Assembly (NCBI GenBank): GCA_037318855.1
Contig: CP134874.1
Coordinates: 4,217,001-4,281,000, forward strand
Source: Candidatus Sedimenticola sp. (ex Thyasira tokunagai)
GTDB taxonomy: Bacteria; Pseudomonadota; Gammaproteobacteria; Chromatiales; Chromatiaceae
DNA: 64,000 nt
Direction of reading: 5' to 3'
The translations under genes were made by a program, and so were the position numbers. A model generated the notes under the pieces. That model was not told the DNA's origin. It was given only the letters and a program-made list of their open reading frames with translations, and ran no database searches. Of this stretch, positions 18,004 through 28,180 are shown in pieces; position 1 is the first letter of the stretch, and every line of letters begins with the position of its first letter.

Positions 18004-19650
18004 CTAGTATCTGACCACCACCATATCCACTTCACCGCCGGTCTGTTTCTCCACCCGCACATGTCCGGCGCTCCCGTCGATATCGATGCCGTTGATATAG
18101 TAGACGCCCTCTTCGGCATTGGGATTGATCACCTCAAAACCCATCAGCCCTGCGAGAAACTCCCCCAGCTCATAATGCGTCGGCTTCTCAAGGGCGGCAA
18201 ACGTCCGAGTCATTCTGTCGTCACCGTTGATCGTGTAATAGATCATGGGCACCCTAGCCACCAGTGGCTCCAGCATAGAGTGGCCATACTTGCCCCCCTC
18301 TCCCAGGAGATCTGCATGATCTGAGGTGATGAACAGGTAGGTCGGTATTGAGCTGTTTTGCTTCAGTACTTTAATGATCTGCTCATTCACATGGTCAGTA
18401 AAGAGCACTGAGTTATCATAGCTGTTGACCCGCTGCTGATGCACATCATCCACATCTTCCGGATACTTATCGTAGCTGTCGGGATGGAACTTCCAGTAGG
18501 GGCTATGGGAGCCGCGCTGATGCAGGACAATAAAGTTGGAGCGCGAAAGGTCCACACCGACCAATTTTTCCGGCAATACCTCATCGAACTTTACCGCCAC
18601 CTCTGCTTCAATATCCTCTTTCGACATAAAGTGATCGATATCACTGTCACCGATATAGGTCGCAAGATTAGCGGTCTGCGCCGACAGATAGTGGGTGGTC
18701 ATGCCACGCCGCTTGGCCATGGCAAAAAGGTTGGCCTCATGGCGGAACAGATGGTTAACGTTCTCCGGCTCGCGCTTCATGTTGAAGAAGGTCTGTACCG
18801 CCACTTTGGTATTGACACCTCCGGCGATGCCATCCTTATAAACCAGATTGGAATCACTGGATAGACTCTTCAGATAGGGCGTTGTATCACGTTCATAACC
18901 GAACAGGCTCATATGCGACGGCGTCAGGCTCTCCCCCATCACCACAACGATATTCATCGGGCCGTTAAACGGCAGCTCCCGCAACTGGTAGGGCAGGAAC
19001 TCCTTTGCCTTAACCCCACTCATACGCTTCGGCAGATCCTTGGCAAGAAAATAGGAGATGGCATAGTAAGTGTTCTTGATCGAGTAGTGCCGTGGGTTAG
19101 GGTAAAAAGTCTGGGAACCCGACGAGGTGTACGCCTTGACTGGCAGGATTGCCAACAGCAGGACCAGCACCGATGACGAGAGAGGAATGCGCTGGCGATA
19201 ACCATCTGTCTTGGCAGATAGCCAGTGTGCCGAAAAAAGCACAGGACCAACAATCAGTAACGGCCCAATCACCAAAGAGATCAATCCCAGCAGTGACTCG
19301 ACGATTTCACCCATATCAGTGAACAATAGCACCACAGCATGGGGAGAGATTAGGGTACCGAAGTAGCCGAAATGGAGAAACTGCCCCAGTTGCAGCATGG
19401 CAAAAAAGATCGCCAGCCCCTTGACCACCACCAGTCGTCGGGAGGCGAGGGCGAAAAAGGTCATCAGATAGATGCCCCAGAAAACCTTGTGATTGAATGC
19501 CGCCTGATACCCCTCATTGATCAAGGGATAGAGGTGCTCCGGCAGGATAAACAGGCAGGCAAAAAGGCCCGAGAGCGCCAGATGGCGCACCAGCCCAGTC
19601 ACCCAGTTCAACACACTCTGTGCTGCGTTTGCGAAACTCAATCTAGCCAT
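18004..19650 (-). CDS. Sulfatase-superfamily phosphoethanolamine transferase-like membrane enzyme
   Basis: 548 residues. The first ~190 residues contain about five hydrophobic segments; the rest is a periplasmic alkaline-phosphatase-fold domain. Family marks: VVVMGESLTPSHMSLFGYERDTTPYL (metal-binding Glu), GGVNTKVAVQTFF with the putative nucleophilic Thr, VLHQRGSHSPYW and ITSDHADLLGEGGKYGHSM. EptA/EptB/OpgE-type enzymes move phosphoethanolamine onto lipid A, core sugars or glucans; which one is not readable. It is 45 bp downstream of glnE. The TAG stop falls in the CTAG end of the MITE at 14846-18007, so the insertion preserved the ORF or supplied its stop. Confidence 0.85.
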   Translation of the reverse strand: MARLSFANAAQSVLNWVTGLVRHLALSGLFACLFILPEHLYPLINEGYQAAFNHKVFWGIYLMTFFALASRRLVVVKGLAIFFAMLQLGQFLHFGYFGTLISPHAVVLLFTDMGEIVESLLGLISLVIGPLLIVGPVLFSAHWLSAKTDGYRQRIPLSSSVLVLLLAILPVKAYTSSGSQTFYPNPRHYSIKNTYYAISYFLAKDLPKRMSGVKAKEFLPYQLRELPFNGPMNIVVVMGESLTPSHMSLFGYERDTTPYLKSLSSDSNLVYKDGIAGGVNTKVAVQTFFNMKREPENVNHLFRHEANLFAMAKRRGMTTHYLSAQTANLATYIGDSDIDHFMSKEDIEAEVAVKFDEVLPEKLVGVDLSRSNFIVLHQRGSHSPYWKFHPDSYDKYPEDVDDVHQQRVNSYDNSVLFTDHVNEQIIKVLKQNSSIPTYLFITSDHADLLGEGGKYGHSMLEPLVARVPMIYYTINGDDRMTRTFAALEKPTHYELGEFLAGLMGFEVINPNAEEGVYYINGIDIDGSAGHVRVEKQTGGEVDMVVVRY

Positions 19651-19695
19651 TCCAAAACAGTGTATCCACGGAGCTGCTGAACGACTCAGCAGCCA

Positions 19696-22560
19696 CTAAC
19701 CTAAACTGTCCGACAACATCATCTCACCCCATATTTCGCAGATGATCTTGCGCTCCTCCTCCAGGCGATCATCGGGAATCAACCCGGGTAGCTCACCCAA
19801 CGCATTGCGGTGATAAGCCGCACGCAGTACACGATAGCTTTGGGCCAGCACTTCAGCCGTCTGGCCCGCCAGCAGTTGATACCTGGCCAGACTTTCAAGA
19901 AGGCGGATATTATCTGTCCAATCAATAAGATCGGGATAACTGTGTGCCCACCGGAGGACTGCGTATTGAACCATAAATTCTATATCAGCGATACCGCCAC
20001 ACCCTTGCTTGAGATCAAATTGGCCCGGCTTACTCTTATCCAGGGAGGCGCGCATCTTCTCCCGCATCTCCCTGACGTCCCTGCGTAGCGCCTCTTCATC
20101 CCGCTCGCGGATGAGGACCTCCCGACGAATCTCCTGAAAACGCCTCATCACCTCCGGGTCTCCCGCCACCGGTCGTGCTCGCAGCAACGCCTGATGCTCC
20201 CAGGTCCAGGCATCCTTCTTCTGGTAAGCTGAAAAAGCATTGAGGGAGCTAACCAGCAGCCCGGCATTGCCGTTGGGACGCAGCCGCATATCGACCTCAT
20301 AGAGTATCCCGGACGCCATCCGCGTGGTAAAGGCGTGGATCATCCGCTGACCCATGCGGGCGTAGAAGAGGTCGTTGGAGACTGGCTTATCACCGTCAGT
20401 CATGGCGTTTGCATTACTGTTACCGTGAAGAAAAACCAGGTCGAGATCCGACCCGTAGCCCAGCTCCAGGCCACCCAGCTTACCGTAACCAATCACCGCA
20501 AAACCGGTCTCCTCACCCACAACATCGACCGGACGACCGTGGCGAACGGTAAGATCTTGCCAGGCCTGGGTAAGTATCTGGGAGGTAACCACCTCGGCGA
20601 TTTCAGTCAGATAATCACTGACGACCATCAACGGTATCACATCAGTAATATCCGCCGCCGCCACCCGCAACATATTGCTCTGAGAGAAGAGACGCAGCCG
20701 CTCCATCTGCTGCTCCTGATCCCCCTCCTCCACCGCTGACATTAGGGTATCCAGTTCCGCCTCCAGCGCCTCCTTATGCAAAGGAGTATAGAGTCGGCGG
20801 GGATCAAGCATCTCATCAAGTAGCAGCGGGTGGCGCATCACTTGCTGGGCTACCCAGGGACTGATACTGCTCAGGCGTACCAACTGGGAGAGTGCCAGCG
20901 GCCTCTCCACCAACAACGCCAGATAAGCGGTTCGCCGAGCAATGGTTTCAACCAACCGAAGCAGTCGCTCCAGAGTCGCCACCGGATCATCCGTGCCCCC
21001 CACTGCCTCCAGCAACAGCGGCATCAGCTGGTCCAGCTTGTCGCGGCCACGGCTGGTGAGATTACGAAAAACATTGGAATCGTGAAAACGCTTTAGCTTC
21101 TCCAGTGCCGCCGAAGCAGCGGAATACCCAGCCGAAACAAGCAACTCCTCAGCCTGCTCATCATCCAACTGCTGCTGCCACACTGCGAGAAGCGGCTTAT
21201 CATCCTCCTCTCCCTCCACTTGGGGTGCAGCGAACACCTGATCGAAGTGACCCTGAACCCGTTGCCGGTGACTCTCCAGAACCGAGTGAAAAGTCTCCCA
21301 GTCATCAAAGCCCATAGAGCGTGCCATACGCAGGCGACCCACCTCATTCTCCGGCAACAGGTGGCTCTGGCGATCCTGCCACGCCTGAATTCGATTCTCC
21401 ACCAAGCGAAGAAACTCATACGCCTCTTCCAGTTCACGCACCACAAACTCAGGCAGTAACTCTTTCTCACCCAGCTGTTGCAGTACCGGCAAAATCGGAC
21501 GAATTTGCAGCTCGGGGATACGACCGCCACGTACCAGCTGGAATGCCTGGCCGACAAACTCGATCTCCCGAATCCCGCCGGGACCCAGCTTGACGTTGTC
21601 CTGCATCCCCTTACGCTTCAGCTCCCTGCTGATCAGTCGCTTCATATCCCGAATCGACTCGATGGCACCAAAATCGAGGTAGCGGCGGTAGACAAAGGGG
21701 CGCAGCATCGCCATCAGCTGCTCACCGGCGGCGAAATCTCCTGCCACCACCCGCACCTTAACCATGGCGTACCGTTCCCACTCCCGGGCATTGGATTGGT
21801 AATAGGTCTCCATCGCATCAAAGCAGAGGGCCAGGGGTCCGGCATCGCCAAAGGGACGTAGGCGGGTATCGACACGAAAAACAAAACCGTCCGCTGTCTG
21901 GGTATTGAGCGCCTTTACCAGCTGCTGACAGAGGCGCATAAAGAACTGCTCATTGGCAATCGCACGAGGGCCATCCACCTCACCCTGCTCCGGGAAGGTG
22001 AAGATCAGATCGATATCCGAGGAGAGATTGAGCTCACGCGCCCCCAGCTTGCCCATACCGAGAACTACCAGATACTGCTGTTCCCCCTCCTCGCCTCTGG
22101 GTATACCCTGCTTCGCTATCGCCCAACCGTAGAGGATCGTTAACGCCTCCTCAATACACGCATCGGCCAGGGCGGAGAGATCTTCCAGCACTTCGGCAAG
22201 GGTTGCACTACGGGTGAGGTCACGCCAGATGATCCGCACCATATGGTCACGACGGAAACGGCGTAGTGTTCGATGCAGACTGATCTCGTCAGAGACCTCC
22301 TTTAGCCGTTCACGCAGAAGGCCGGCTATCTCCCCTTCACCATAGGCCCGCAACAGTTCACCCTGGCGATAGAGAGCAGGCAGCAACTCCAGATCACGCA
22401 GACAACTCTGAGCAACGTAGTCGCTTCCCTCCCAGACAACCTTTAATGCAGAAACAAAATCGTCATCAAACACCCCATCCACACCCTGTTCAGCCGCCGA
22501 CTCCTGCCAGCGCAGCCACAGTTTTCCAGCTTCATCTGCGGGGTGAATCACCTGTTCCAT
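19696..22560 (-). CDS. glnE: Bifunctional glutamine synthetase adenylyltransferase/deadenylase
   Basis: 954 residues, full length. Two nucleotidyltransferase domains are visible: N-terminal deadenylase with GMGKLGARELNLSSDIDLIF, and C-terminal adenylylase with GYGKLGGLELGYGSDLDLVF. Each is followed by its R-rich helix (RVDTRLRPFG; EVDMRLRPNGNAG). A GlnD-PII-UTase-like helical region follows each. It modifies glutamine synthetase GlnA in response to PII, tuning nitrogen assimilation. It is upstream of the phosphoethanolamine transferase-like gene on the same strand. The upstream 600 bp are repeats and an orphan hairpin. Confidence 0.96.
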   Translation of the reverse strand: MEQVIHPADEAGKLWLRWQESAAEQGVDGVFDDDFVSALKVVWEGSDYVAQSCLRDLELLPALYRQGELLRAYGEGEIAGLLRERLKEVSDEISLHRTLRRFRRDHMVRIIWRDLTRSATLAEVLEDLSALADACIEEALTILYGWAIAKQGIPRGEEGEQQYLVVLGMGKLGARELNLSSDIDLIFTFPEQGEVDGPRAIANEQFFMRLCQQLVKALNTQTADGFVFRVDTRLRPFGDAGPLALCFDAMETYYQSNAREWERYAMVKVRVVAGDFAAGEQLMAMLRPFVYRRYLDFGAIESIRDMKRLISRELKRKGMQDNVKLGPGGIREIEFVGQAFQLVRGGRIPELQIRPILPVLQQLGEKELLPEFVVRELEEAYEFLRLVENRIQAWQDRQSHLLPENEVGRLRMARSMGFDDWETFHSVLESHRQRVQGHFDQVFAAPQVEGEEDDKPLLAVWQQQLDDEQAEELLVSAGYSAASAALEKLKRFHDSNVFRNLTSRGRDKLDQLMPLLLEAVGGTDDPVATLERLLRLVETIARRTAYLALLVERPLALSQLVRLSSISPWVAQQVMRHPLLLDEMLDPRRLYTPLHKEALEAELDTLMSAVEEGDQEQQMERLRLFSQSNMLRVAAADITDVIPLMVVSDYLTEIAEVVTSQILTQAWQDLTVRHGRPVDVVGEETGFAVIGYGKLGGLELGYGSDLDLVFLHGNSNANAMTDGDKPVSNDLFYARMGQRMIHAFTTRMASGILYEVDMRLRPNGNAGLLVSSLNAFSAYQKKDAWTWEHQALLRARPVAGDPEVMRRFQEIRREVLIRERDEEALRRDVREMREKMRASLDKSKPGQFDLKQGCGGIADIEFMVQYAVLRWAHSYPDLIDWTDNIRLLESLARYQLLAGQTAEVLAQSYRVLRAAYHRNALGELPGLIPDDRLEEERKIICEIWGEMMLSDSLG

Positions 22561-22640
22561 TGCCTACCTCATCTCAAACCGGATCAAGCGATAGATGATA
22601 GCCCTGCTGCCGGTAAAAGGCTAAAGAGAAAGGTTCGAAA

Positions 22641-22690
22641 AAAAAGGGGGCACCCATCAGCCGCCTCCGGTCAATGGGTGCCCCCTTTTT
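22641..22690. terminator. Strong bidirectional hairpin with poly-T on both sides
   Basis: AAAAAGGGGGCACCCAT (22641-22657) and ATGGGTGCCCCCTTTTT (22674-22690) form a perfect 17-bp stem with a 16-base loop, a Rho-independent terminator readable in either direction. It lies 80 bp upstream of glnE. groEL, the next gene upstream on the minus strand, already has its own terminator at 23098-23136. No gene lies between, so what it ends is unclear. Confidence 0.75.
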
Positions 22691-22710
22691 CAAAACTGCG
22701 GGTTGATAGT

Positions 22711-22960
22711 TATTCCTAGAAACCGCAGTTGACCGCTCCATTCTGAAGTTAAGTTACTGAAATGAAGACCGTTGATATCAATTTACACTTTCACCTGCCG
22801 GGTGAACCACGCTACGGGGTGAATTGCACGCTTGCATCGGCACATGGCGGCGTTACAACTCCTTGCACCTCATAGAACAACTATTACGCATCGTTGTGCC
22901 TTGCCCTGCACCACTGCAAACGCACACTTCAACCCGTCCAACTGCGGTTTCTAGGATAAT
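22711..22960. repeat. Structured ~250-bp element, copy 2
   Basis: Same family as 11089-11335 and 38438-38733: shared GTTGACCGCTCCA, GTTACAACTCCTTG, GTTGTGCCTTG and GTCCAACTG blocks. The ends here read GAAACCGCAGTTG and CAACTGCGGTTTC, whereas the other copies have GAATCCTCAGTTG and CAACTGAGGATT. Two positions therefore changed on both sides, keeping the pairing. The inner stem (GCTTGCATCGG / CACTGCAAACGC) is weaker. It lies upstream of glnE in the same orientation relative to the downstream gene as the other copies. Confidence 0.85.
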
Positions 22961-22973
22961 CCAAAACTCGGAG

Positions 22974-23037
22974 GTAGGAGCGAACTTGTTCGCGAAGAAC
23001 GCACCTCGGAGCTGATCGCGAACAAGTTCGCTCCTAC
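22974..23037. repeat. REP palindrome GTAGGAGCGAACTTGTTCGCGA
   Basis: Two near-perfect inverted arms, 'gtaggagcgaacttgttcgc' and 'gcgaacaagttcgctcctac', separated by about 23 bases. The same unit is at 32859-32922 (almost identical), 14732-14796 and 28993-29054 (one arm decayed). All are in intergenic DNA. Such REP or BIME-like units can stabilise mRNA ends or be mobilised by RAYT transposases; no RAYT gene is in this window. Confidence 0.75.
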
Positions 23038-23097
23038 AGGCATCACTTTTCTGATCTCCTCTGCACTCTCAACGTTCCGCCTGAAAACCTGGCAAAC

Positions 23098-23136
23098 GAA
23101 AAAGCCCCGCCCGGAGCGATCCAGACGGGGCTTTTG
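23098..23136 (-). terminator. Rho-independent terminator of groESL
   Basis: On the minus strand, AGCCCCGTCTGG...CCGGGCGGGGCTTTTT forms a GC-rich stem with a short loop and a T run, about 30 bp after the groEL stop. It also reads as a weaker terminator on the plus strand (ggggctttt). Confidence 0.85.
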
Positions 23137-23165
23137 TCAGGCGTTGGTCAGCCTGGGAGGGATGA

Positions 23166-24827
<1,662 letters not shown>

Positions 24828-24877
24828 TTGATCGTTCCTTAAAAATTCAGTTGAATTATTTTCGTCGCGAGAGGCTA

Positions 24878-25168
24878 TCAGCCCTCGATGACACCCATGA
24901 TGTCTTCTTCACGCATCACCAGCAGATCATCTTCACCGATCTTCACTTCGGTGCCGGAGTACTTGCCGAACAGCACGGTATCGCCAACCTTGACGTCCAG
25001 AGGGCGGGACTCACCGCTGCTCAGTACCTTACCGTTGCCTACGGCAATCACTTCACCCTGAGCTGGCTTTTCGGTGGCACTGTCAGGCAAGACGATGCCG
25101 CCGGCACTGGTGCGCTCTTCTTCCATACGACGAATGACCACACGGTCTTGCAGCGGACGAATATTCAT
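24878..25168 (-). CDS. groS: Co-chaperonin GroES (Hsp10)
   Basis: 96 residues. MNIRPLQDRVVIRRMEEERT, the mobile loop around TSAGGIVLPDSATEKPAQG and the C-terminal DLLVMREEDIMGVIEG are all canonical. It caps GroEL. First gene of the operon; the leader of about 70 bp contains an AGGAG ribosome site eight bases before ATG and the CIRCE hairpin further upstream. Confidence 0.98.
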   Translation of the reverse strand: MNIRPLQDRVVIRRMEEERTSAGGIVLPDSATEKPAQGEVIAVGNGKVLSSGESRPLDVKVGDTVLFGKYSGTEVKIGEDDLLVMREEDIMGVIEG

Positions 25169-25234
25169 CTACCGATATCTCCTGATTTGGATAGTTAGAA
25201 ACAAAAATTAAGTTTTTCTTTTCCCGGGAGGCTG

Positions 25235-25261
25235 TTAGCACTCCTCGTGGGTGAGTGCTAA
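25235..25261 (-). promoter_or_regulatory. CIRCE operator (HrcA-binding inverted repeat)
   Basis: The sequence is TTAGCACTC, nine bases, GAGTGCTAA, an exact match to the CIRCE consensus. It lies at the expected transcription start of groES, so the HrcA repressor should block transcription at normal temperature and release it upon heat shock. hrcA itself is not in this window. Confidence 0.95.
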
Positions 25262-25288
25262 TAATAGGGGCGGATTCTTGAGAGTCAA
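25261..25288 (-). promoter_or_regulatory. Probable sigma-70 promoter of groESL
   Basis: On the minus strand TTGACT (25283-25288) and TATTAT (25261-25266) are separated by 16 bases. The -10 box overlaps the outer base of CIRCE, so the transcript would begin within the operator. This is the normal layout of HrcA-controlled housekeeping promoters. No clear sigma-32 consensus was noted in addition. Confidence 0.75.
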
Positions 25289-25359
25289 GAGCACGGGGGT
25301 AAAATTAATAGCCCATAAGAAATCACTAATAGAATACTTTCTCGACATGGAGAAGGGGG

Positions 25360-25555
25360 CTAGTGGGCCATGCGGAAAATTCGCTAACCCACAGCCAGTT
25401 CACAAGCCGGGTTGGCAAGGCGCACGAGTGCAGGACTGGCCGTAGCCAATTCAAACGAGTGCAACACCGCCAACCCGGCTTGTGGACTGGCCCGGAGGGA
25501 GCCCCGCTAAGAGGGCTGTGCAACGTTCATCGCGGCGGGGCGCCGCTCCTACAGG
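25360..25555. repeat. CTAG-ended palindromic element, copy 1 (right part replaced)
   Basis: Begins CTAGTGGGCCATGCGGAAAA and contains the long inverted arms GCCAGTTCACAAGCCGGGTT...AACCCGGCTTGTGGACTGGC, as does the complete copy at 36542-36803. After AGCCCCGCTAAGAGG the copy switches to a REP arm (CATCGCGGCGGGGCGCCGCTCCTAC, 25529-25552), so its right end is missing. The preceding 25289-25359 shows nothing. No gene is inside. Confidence 0.8.
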
Positions 25556-25614
25556 GGTGAGGATAATGGCGCGGAACAGGAACTTAGTACAGAACCAGTG
25601 CGAATTTTGTACCT

Positions 25615-26706
25615 TCAGCCTTGCAGGTGGTCGTTATAGCGCTCCATCAAATAGCAGAGGCAATCCTGTCGCACCACGCGGCAATCCTTGGTCAGCATCG
25701 AGGGCATCACCGGTACACGTAACCGTAACTCACCATCTTCTACCTTAAAAAAACGCGCAGTCACGTCATTGCCCTGCTCATTCGAGACACTGACTCCCAT
25801 ACCCACACCCTCATTGACACACCCCAGGGAGGTACCTCGCGGCAGCTCGCGAAAATTGAGATAGTCGAGATCTCCGGCAAAACAGATATCCGCATCACCC
25901 TTCTCAAAATCAAAACTGAGATGCTCAGGTACCTTGACGATCGCCACCGTATGAAAAAGATCGACATCATGCTCGGCCATTGGATGAAGCGGATGCTCAG
26001 ACAGATGGAGGCAGGCATCAAGATAGTCTCGAGCGTGTTCAACTCCGTGCTTCTGCCCCGGCTTGCCGCACTCCAGAGTAACCGATGGACAGAGCCTGGC
26101 CATCGCCATCGACTGCACCCCACAGGGACGGATGAAATAGACCAGGGTACGACCGAACAGTGCCGCCAGATGAAGAAAGCGGTTATCGATGACGTTGATA
26201 CAAGCGTAATGGGGGTTGAGACCGGTATTGTTGTGAACATCGACGCTGGCAAAAATACCCTTTGCCTCCATAATCTCCGTCACCTGCCGCATCATACGGT
26301 GTTCGGCACTCTCACCACCCTCCTCCTCGCAACCGGGCCACACCCGATTGTAGTCGGGCTGCCCATCCAACCGCCGCAACCCTTGAGTGGCGGCCGAAAC
26401 ATTGCCGATAAACAGGCTCATCGCTCTGGGTAACTCACCATGCCCCCCTCCTACGGCATATTTTCCCAGCAAACCCCTAACCGCCTCCCAGCCGGTGGTT
26501 TCGTTACCGTGCATCAGTACCGAAACAAACAAGGCGGGCGTACGCCTACCGGCCAGATGGATCAGTGTCGACCCACCCAGAAGCGATTCAAGCTGACAAG
26601 TCCCCAGATCGAGCAGACCAGGAGGAAGTGCATCCAACTCCCGCAACATCAAACAAGCCCCTCTATAAACTTCCAATTCATCACAAATTAGCGTTATACA
26701 CTCCAC
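25615..26706 (-). CDS. Aspartoacylase / succinylglutamate desuccinylase-like zinc peptidase (M14 family)
   Basis: 363 residues. Zinc-site layout of the AstE/ASPA branch of M14 carboxypeptidases: H66 and E69 in LMHGNETTG, H158 in ASVDVHNNTGLNP, and the catalytic E212 in VTLECGKPG. These enzymes hydrolyse N-acyl amino acids or small amide conjugates. The gene overlaps the downstream end of a glutamate-cysteine-ligase-like gene by 13 bp, so the two are surely co-translated; the peptidase may act on the ligase's product or a related gamma-glutamyl or acyl conjugate (inference). It is not part of an arginine succinyltransferase operon here, so AstE proper is unlikely. Confidence 0.8.
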   Translation of the reverse strand: MECITLICDELEVYRGACLMLRELDALPPGLLDLGTCQLESLLGGSTLIHLAGRRTPALFVSVLMHGNETTGWEAVRGLLGKYAVGGGHGELPRAMSLFIGNVSAATQGLRRLDGQPDYNRVWPGCEEEGGESAEHRMMRQVTEIMEAKGIFASVDVHNNTGLNPHYACINVIDNRFLHLAALFGRTLVYFIRPCGVQSMAMARLCPSVTLECGKPGQKHGVEHARDYLDACLHLSEHPLHPMAEHDVDLFHTVAIVKVPEHLSFDFEKGDADICFAGDLDYLNFRELPRGTSLGCVNEGVGMGVSVSNEQGNDVTARFFKVEDGELRLRVPVMPSMLTKDCRVVRQDCLCYLMERYNDHLQG

Positions 26707-28106
26707 TCATGTACCGGCAGCCCACTCTCCTGTCGTTCCATGTACGCCTCCGTCAGACCCCGGGAATCATTGCCATGGCATGCAACCCATGCCCGCTGCC
26801 AAACCGCACCGTTCTGACCGTTAGCCAGACGCCCGTGAATGATGCCGAGCCAGTAATCCACCTCTCGGCGTTCAACCCCCAACGACTCCAAACCCTGCCT
26901 CGCCAACGGCAGGAGTTGACGACAAAGATCGGCAGCACTCACCCTCTTCCCATTCAGCCAGACAACATCTGCTCCAAGACCCTTTTCCGCTGAACGATAA
27001 AAATTACTCTGCACATCCTCAAATGATAACTGTTGCTCCGGTGGTACCGTCATCTCACCAAGTGCAGTGACTGCACCGAAAAAGAAAGCGGCATTGGCGA
27101 TGGAGTCGACGATGGAGGGTCCCGCCGGCACTACACGATGCTCCAGCCGCAGATGAGGATCACCCGCATCATTAAAACCCAGCAGCGGTCGATTCCAGCG
27201 CCAGATGGTGCCGTTATGCAGGCGCAAATGGGGTAGCAGACCAGGCTCATCCATCAGGCGCGGAAGCAGCACCGGGTAACGGTCACAATTGACCTGAAAG
27301 CACTCCATAACACTGTCCGATACGTAGCGGGTACCCATGGTGACCCGTTTGATTTCCAGTGAGTCGCCGACGCTGACAGCCTGTTCAAACAGCGGGATAC
27401 GCGTCTCATCCCATAATGCTGAGCCAAAAAGAAAGGGGGAGTTGGCACTTAGAGCCACCATCGGTGCGGCGAGAATCTTGGCGGCATTATAGAAGCGCCC
27501 GGATGAGGCAGGTGCCAGCTTCAAGTGAATCTGGAACGAAGTGGTTGCCGCTTCCAGCATTACGTCATCATGGGTAAAACAGAGATGGTCCCGACCCTCA
27601 ATATCGATCTGCACCAAGCTGCCTTGGCGCAGGCGGGCAAGCTGCTCATCCAGCGCATGATAACGCTGCATCGACGACATATTTTTGAGAGAGAAATCGC
27701 TACGTTGCACTGTCGGCAAAATCCCGACCATCGCCAAACGGCCATCCAACTCACCTGCCACCTGTCGACACCGATTCCAGGTAGCCGTAAGGCCGGCGGC
27801 CATGAGGCTCAACCCACCACCCCTGAGAGGCTGCGGGTCTCCGTTGAGCTCCAGGTTGAAACGGGCAAGCTCCGGCACTACCAGTGGATCACCCAGGCGT
27901 TCGATCAATTGAGTATTAAGCGGCGCCGGCTGAGCATCGCTGTTTACCAACCAAGCCTCTAACTCAAAACCACCTACCGGCTCACTTGAGGAAAAAGCAC
28001 CATCGGCAAACCACTCAGCCAACTGCTGGGTCTCCTGCTTCAGGCGTCGGGAAAACTCCTGAAAATCTTCAGGGGAAAAGCGGCTATCAGCAATCTCCTG
28101 CCCCAT
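26694..28106 (-). CDS. Glutamate-cysteine ligase family protein (GCS2)
   Basis: 470 residues. The N-terminal GGFELEAWLVN and FNLELNGDPQPL supply the metal-binding acidic residues of the GCS2 carboxylate-amine ligase fold. EAATTSFQIHLKL and LRLEHRVVPAGPSI are further family blocks. The reaction is ATP-dependent joining of glutamate's gamma-carboxyl to an amine, classically cysteine as the first step of glutathione synthesis. Distance from well-known GshA types and the tight link to a peptidase leave the true amine partner open. It starts 75 bp after the MurU-like gene and overlaps the peptidase gene. Confidence 0.75.
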   Translation of the reverse strand: MGQEIADSRFSPEDFQEFSRRLKQETQQLAEWFADGAFSSSEPVGGFELEAWLVNSDAQPAPLNTQLIERLGDPLVVPELARFNLELNGDPQPLRGGGLSLMAAGLTATWNRCRQVAGELDGRLAMVGILPTVQRSDFSLKNMSSMQRYHALDEQLARLRQGSLVQIDIEGRDHLCFTHDDVMLEAATTSFQIHLKLAPASSGRFYNAAKILAAPMVALSANSPFLFGSALWDETRIPLFEQAVSVGDSLEIKRVTMGTRYVSDSVMECFQVNCDRYPVLLPRLMDEPGLLPHLRLHNGTIWRWNRPLLGFNDAGDPHLRLEHRVVPAGPSIVDSIANAAFFFGAVTALGEMTVPPEQQLSFEDVQSNFYRSAEKGLGADVVWLNGKRVSAADLCRQLLPLARQGLESLGVERREVDYWLGIIHGRLANGQNGAVWQRAWVACHGNDSRGLTEAYMERQESGLPVHEWSV

Positions 28107-28180
28107 TCCGACCTCCTGACTATGCGATTCAACTGCTGCCTACAGAGCTTCTGAATAAGTCTGAGCAAAGTAGGTTGTGC

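Larger units (their letters stand above)
14846..18007. mobile_element. Short MITE-like element with CTAG ends, interrupted by IS256 cluster
   Basis: CTAGGAGCCTGTCCGAGAAT at 14846 is exactly mirrored by the sequence ending at 18007 once the two halves are brought together: 14846-15005 plus 18001-18007. The native unit was about 167 bp. It has 22-bp perfect inverted ends starting with CTAG, a pattern fitting a YTAR target duplication as in IS5-group elements. Inner arms around TGGCCCATTTTTCC and AAAAAAATGGGCT extend the hairpin. The IS256 cluster 15006-17991 is inserted in its right arm. The CTAG at 18004-18007 also supplies the stop codon of the neighbouring minus-strand gene. Confidence 0.8.
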
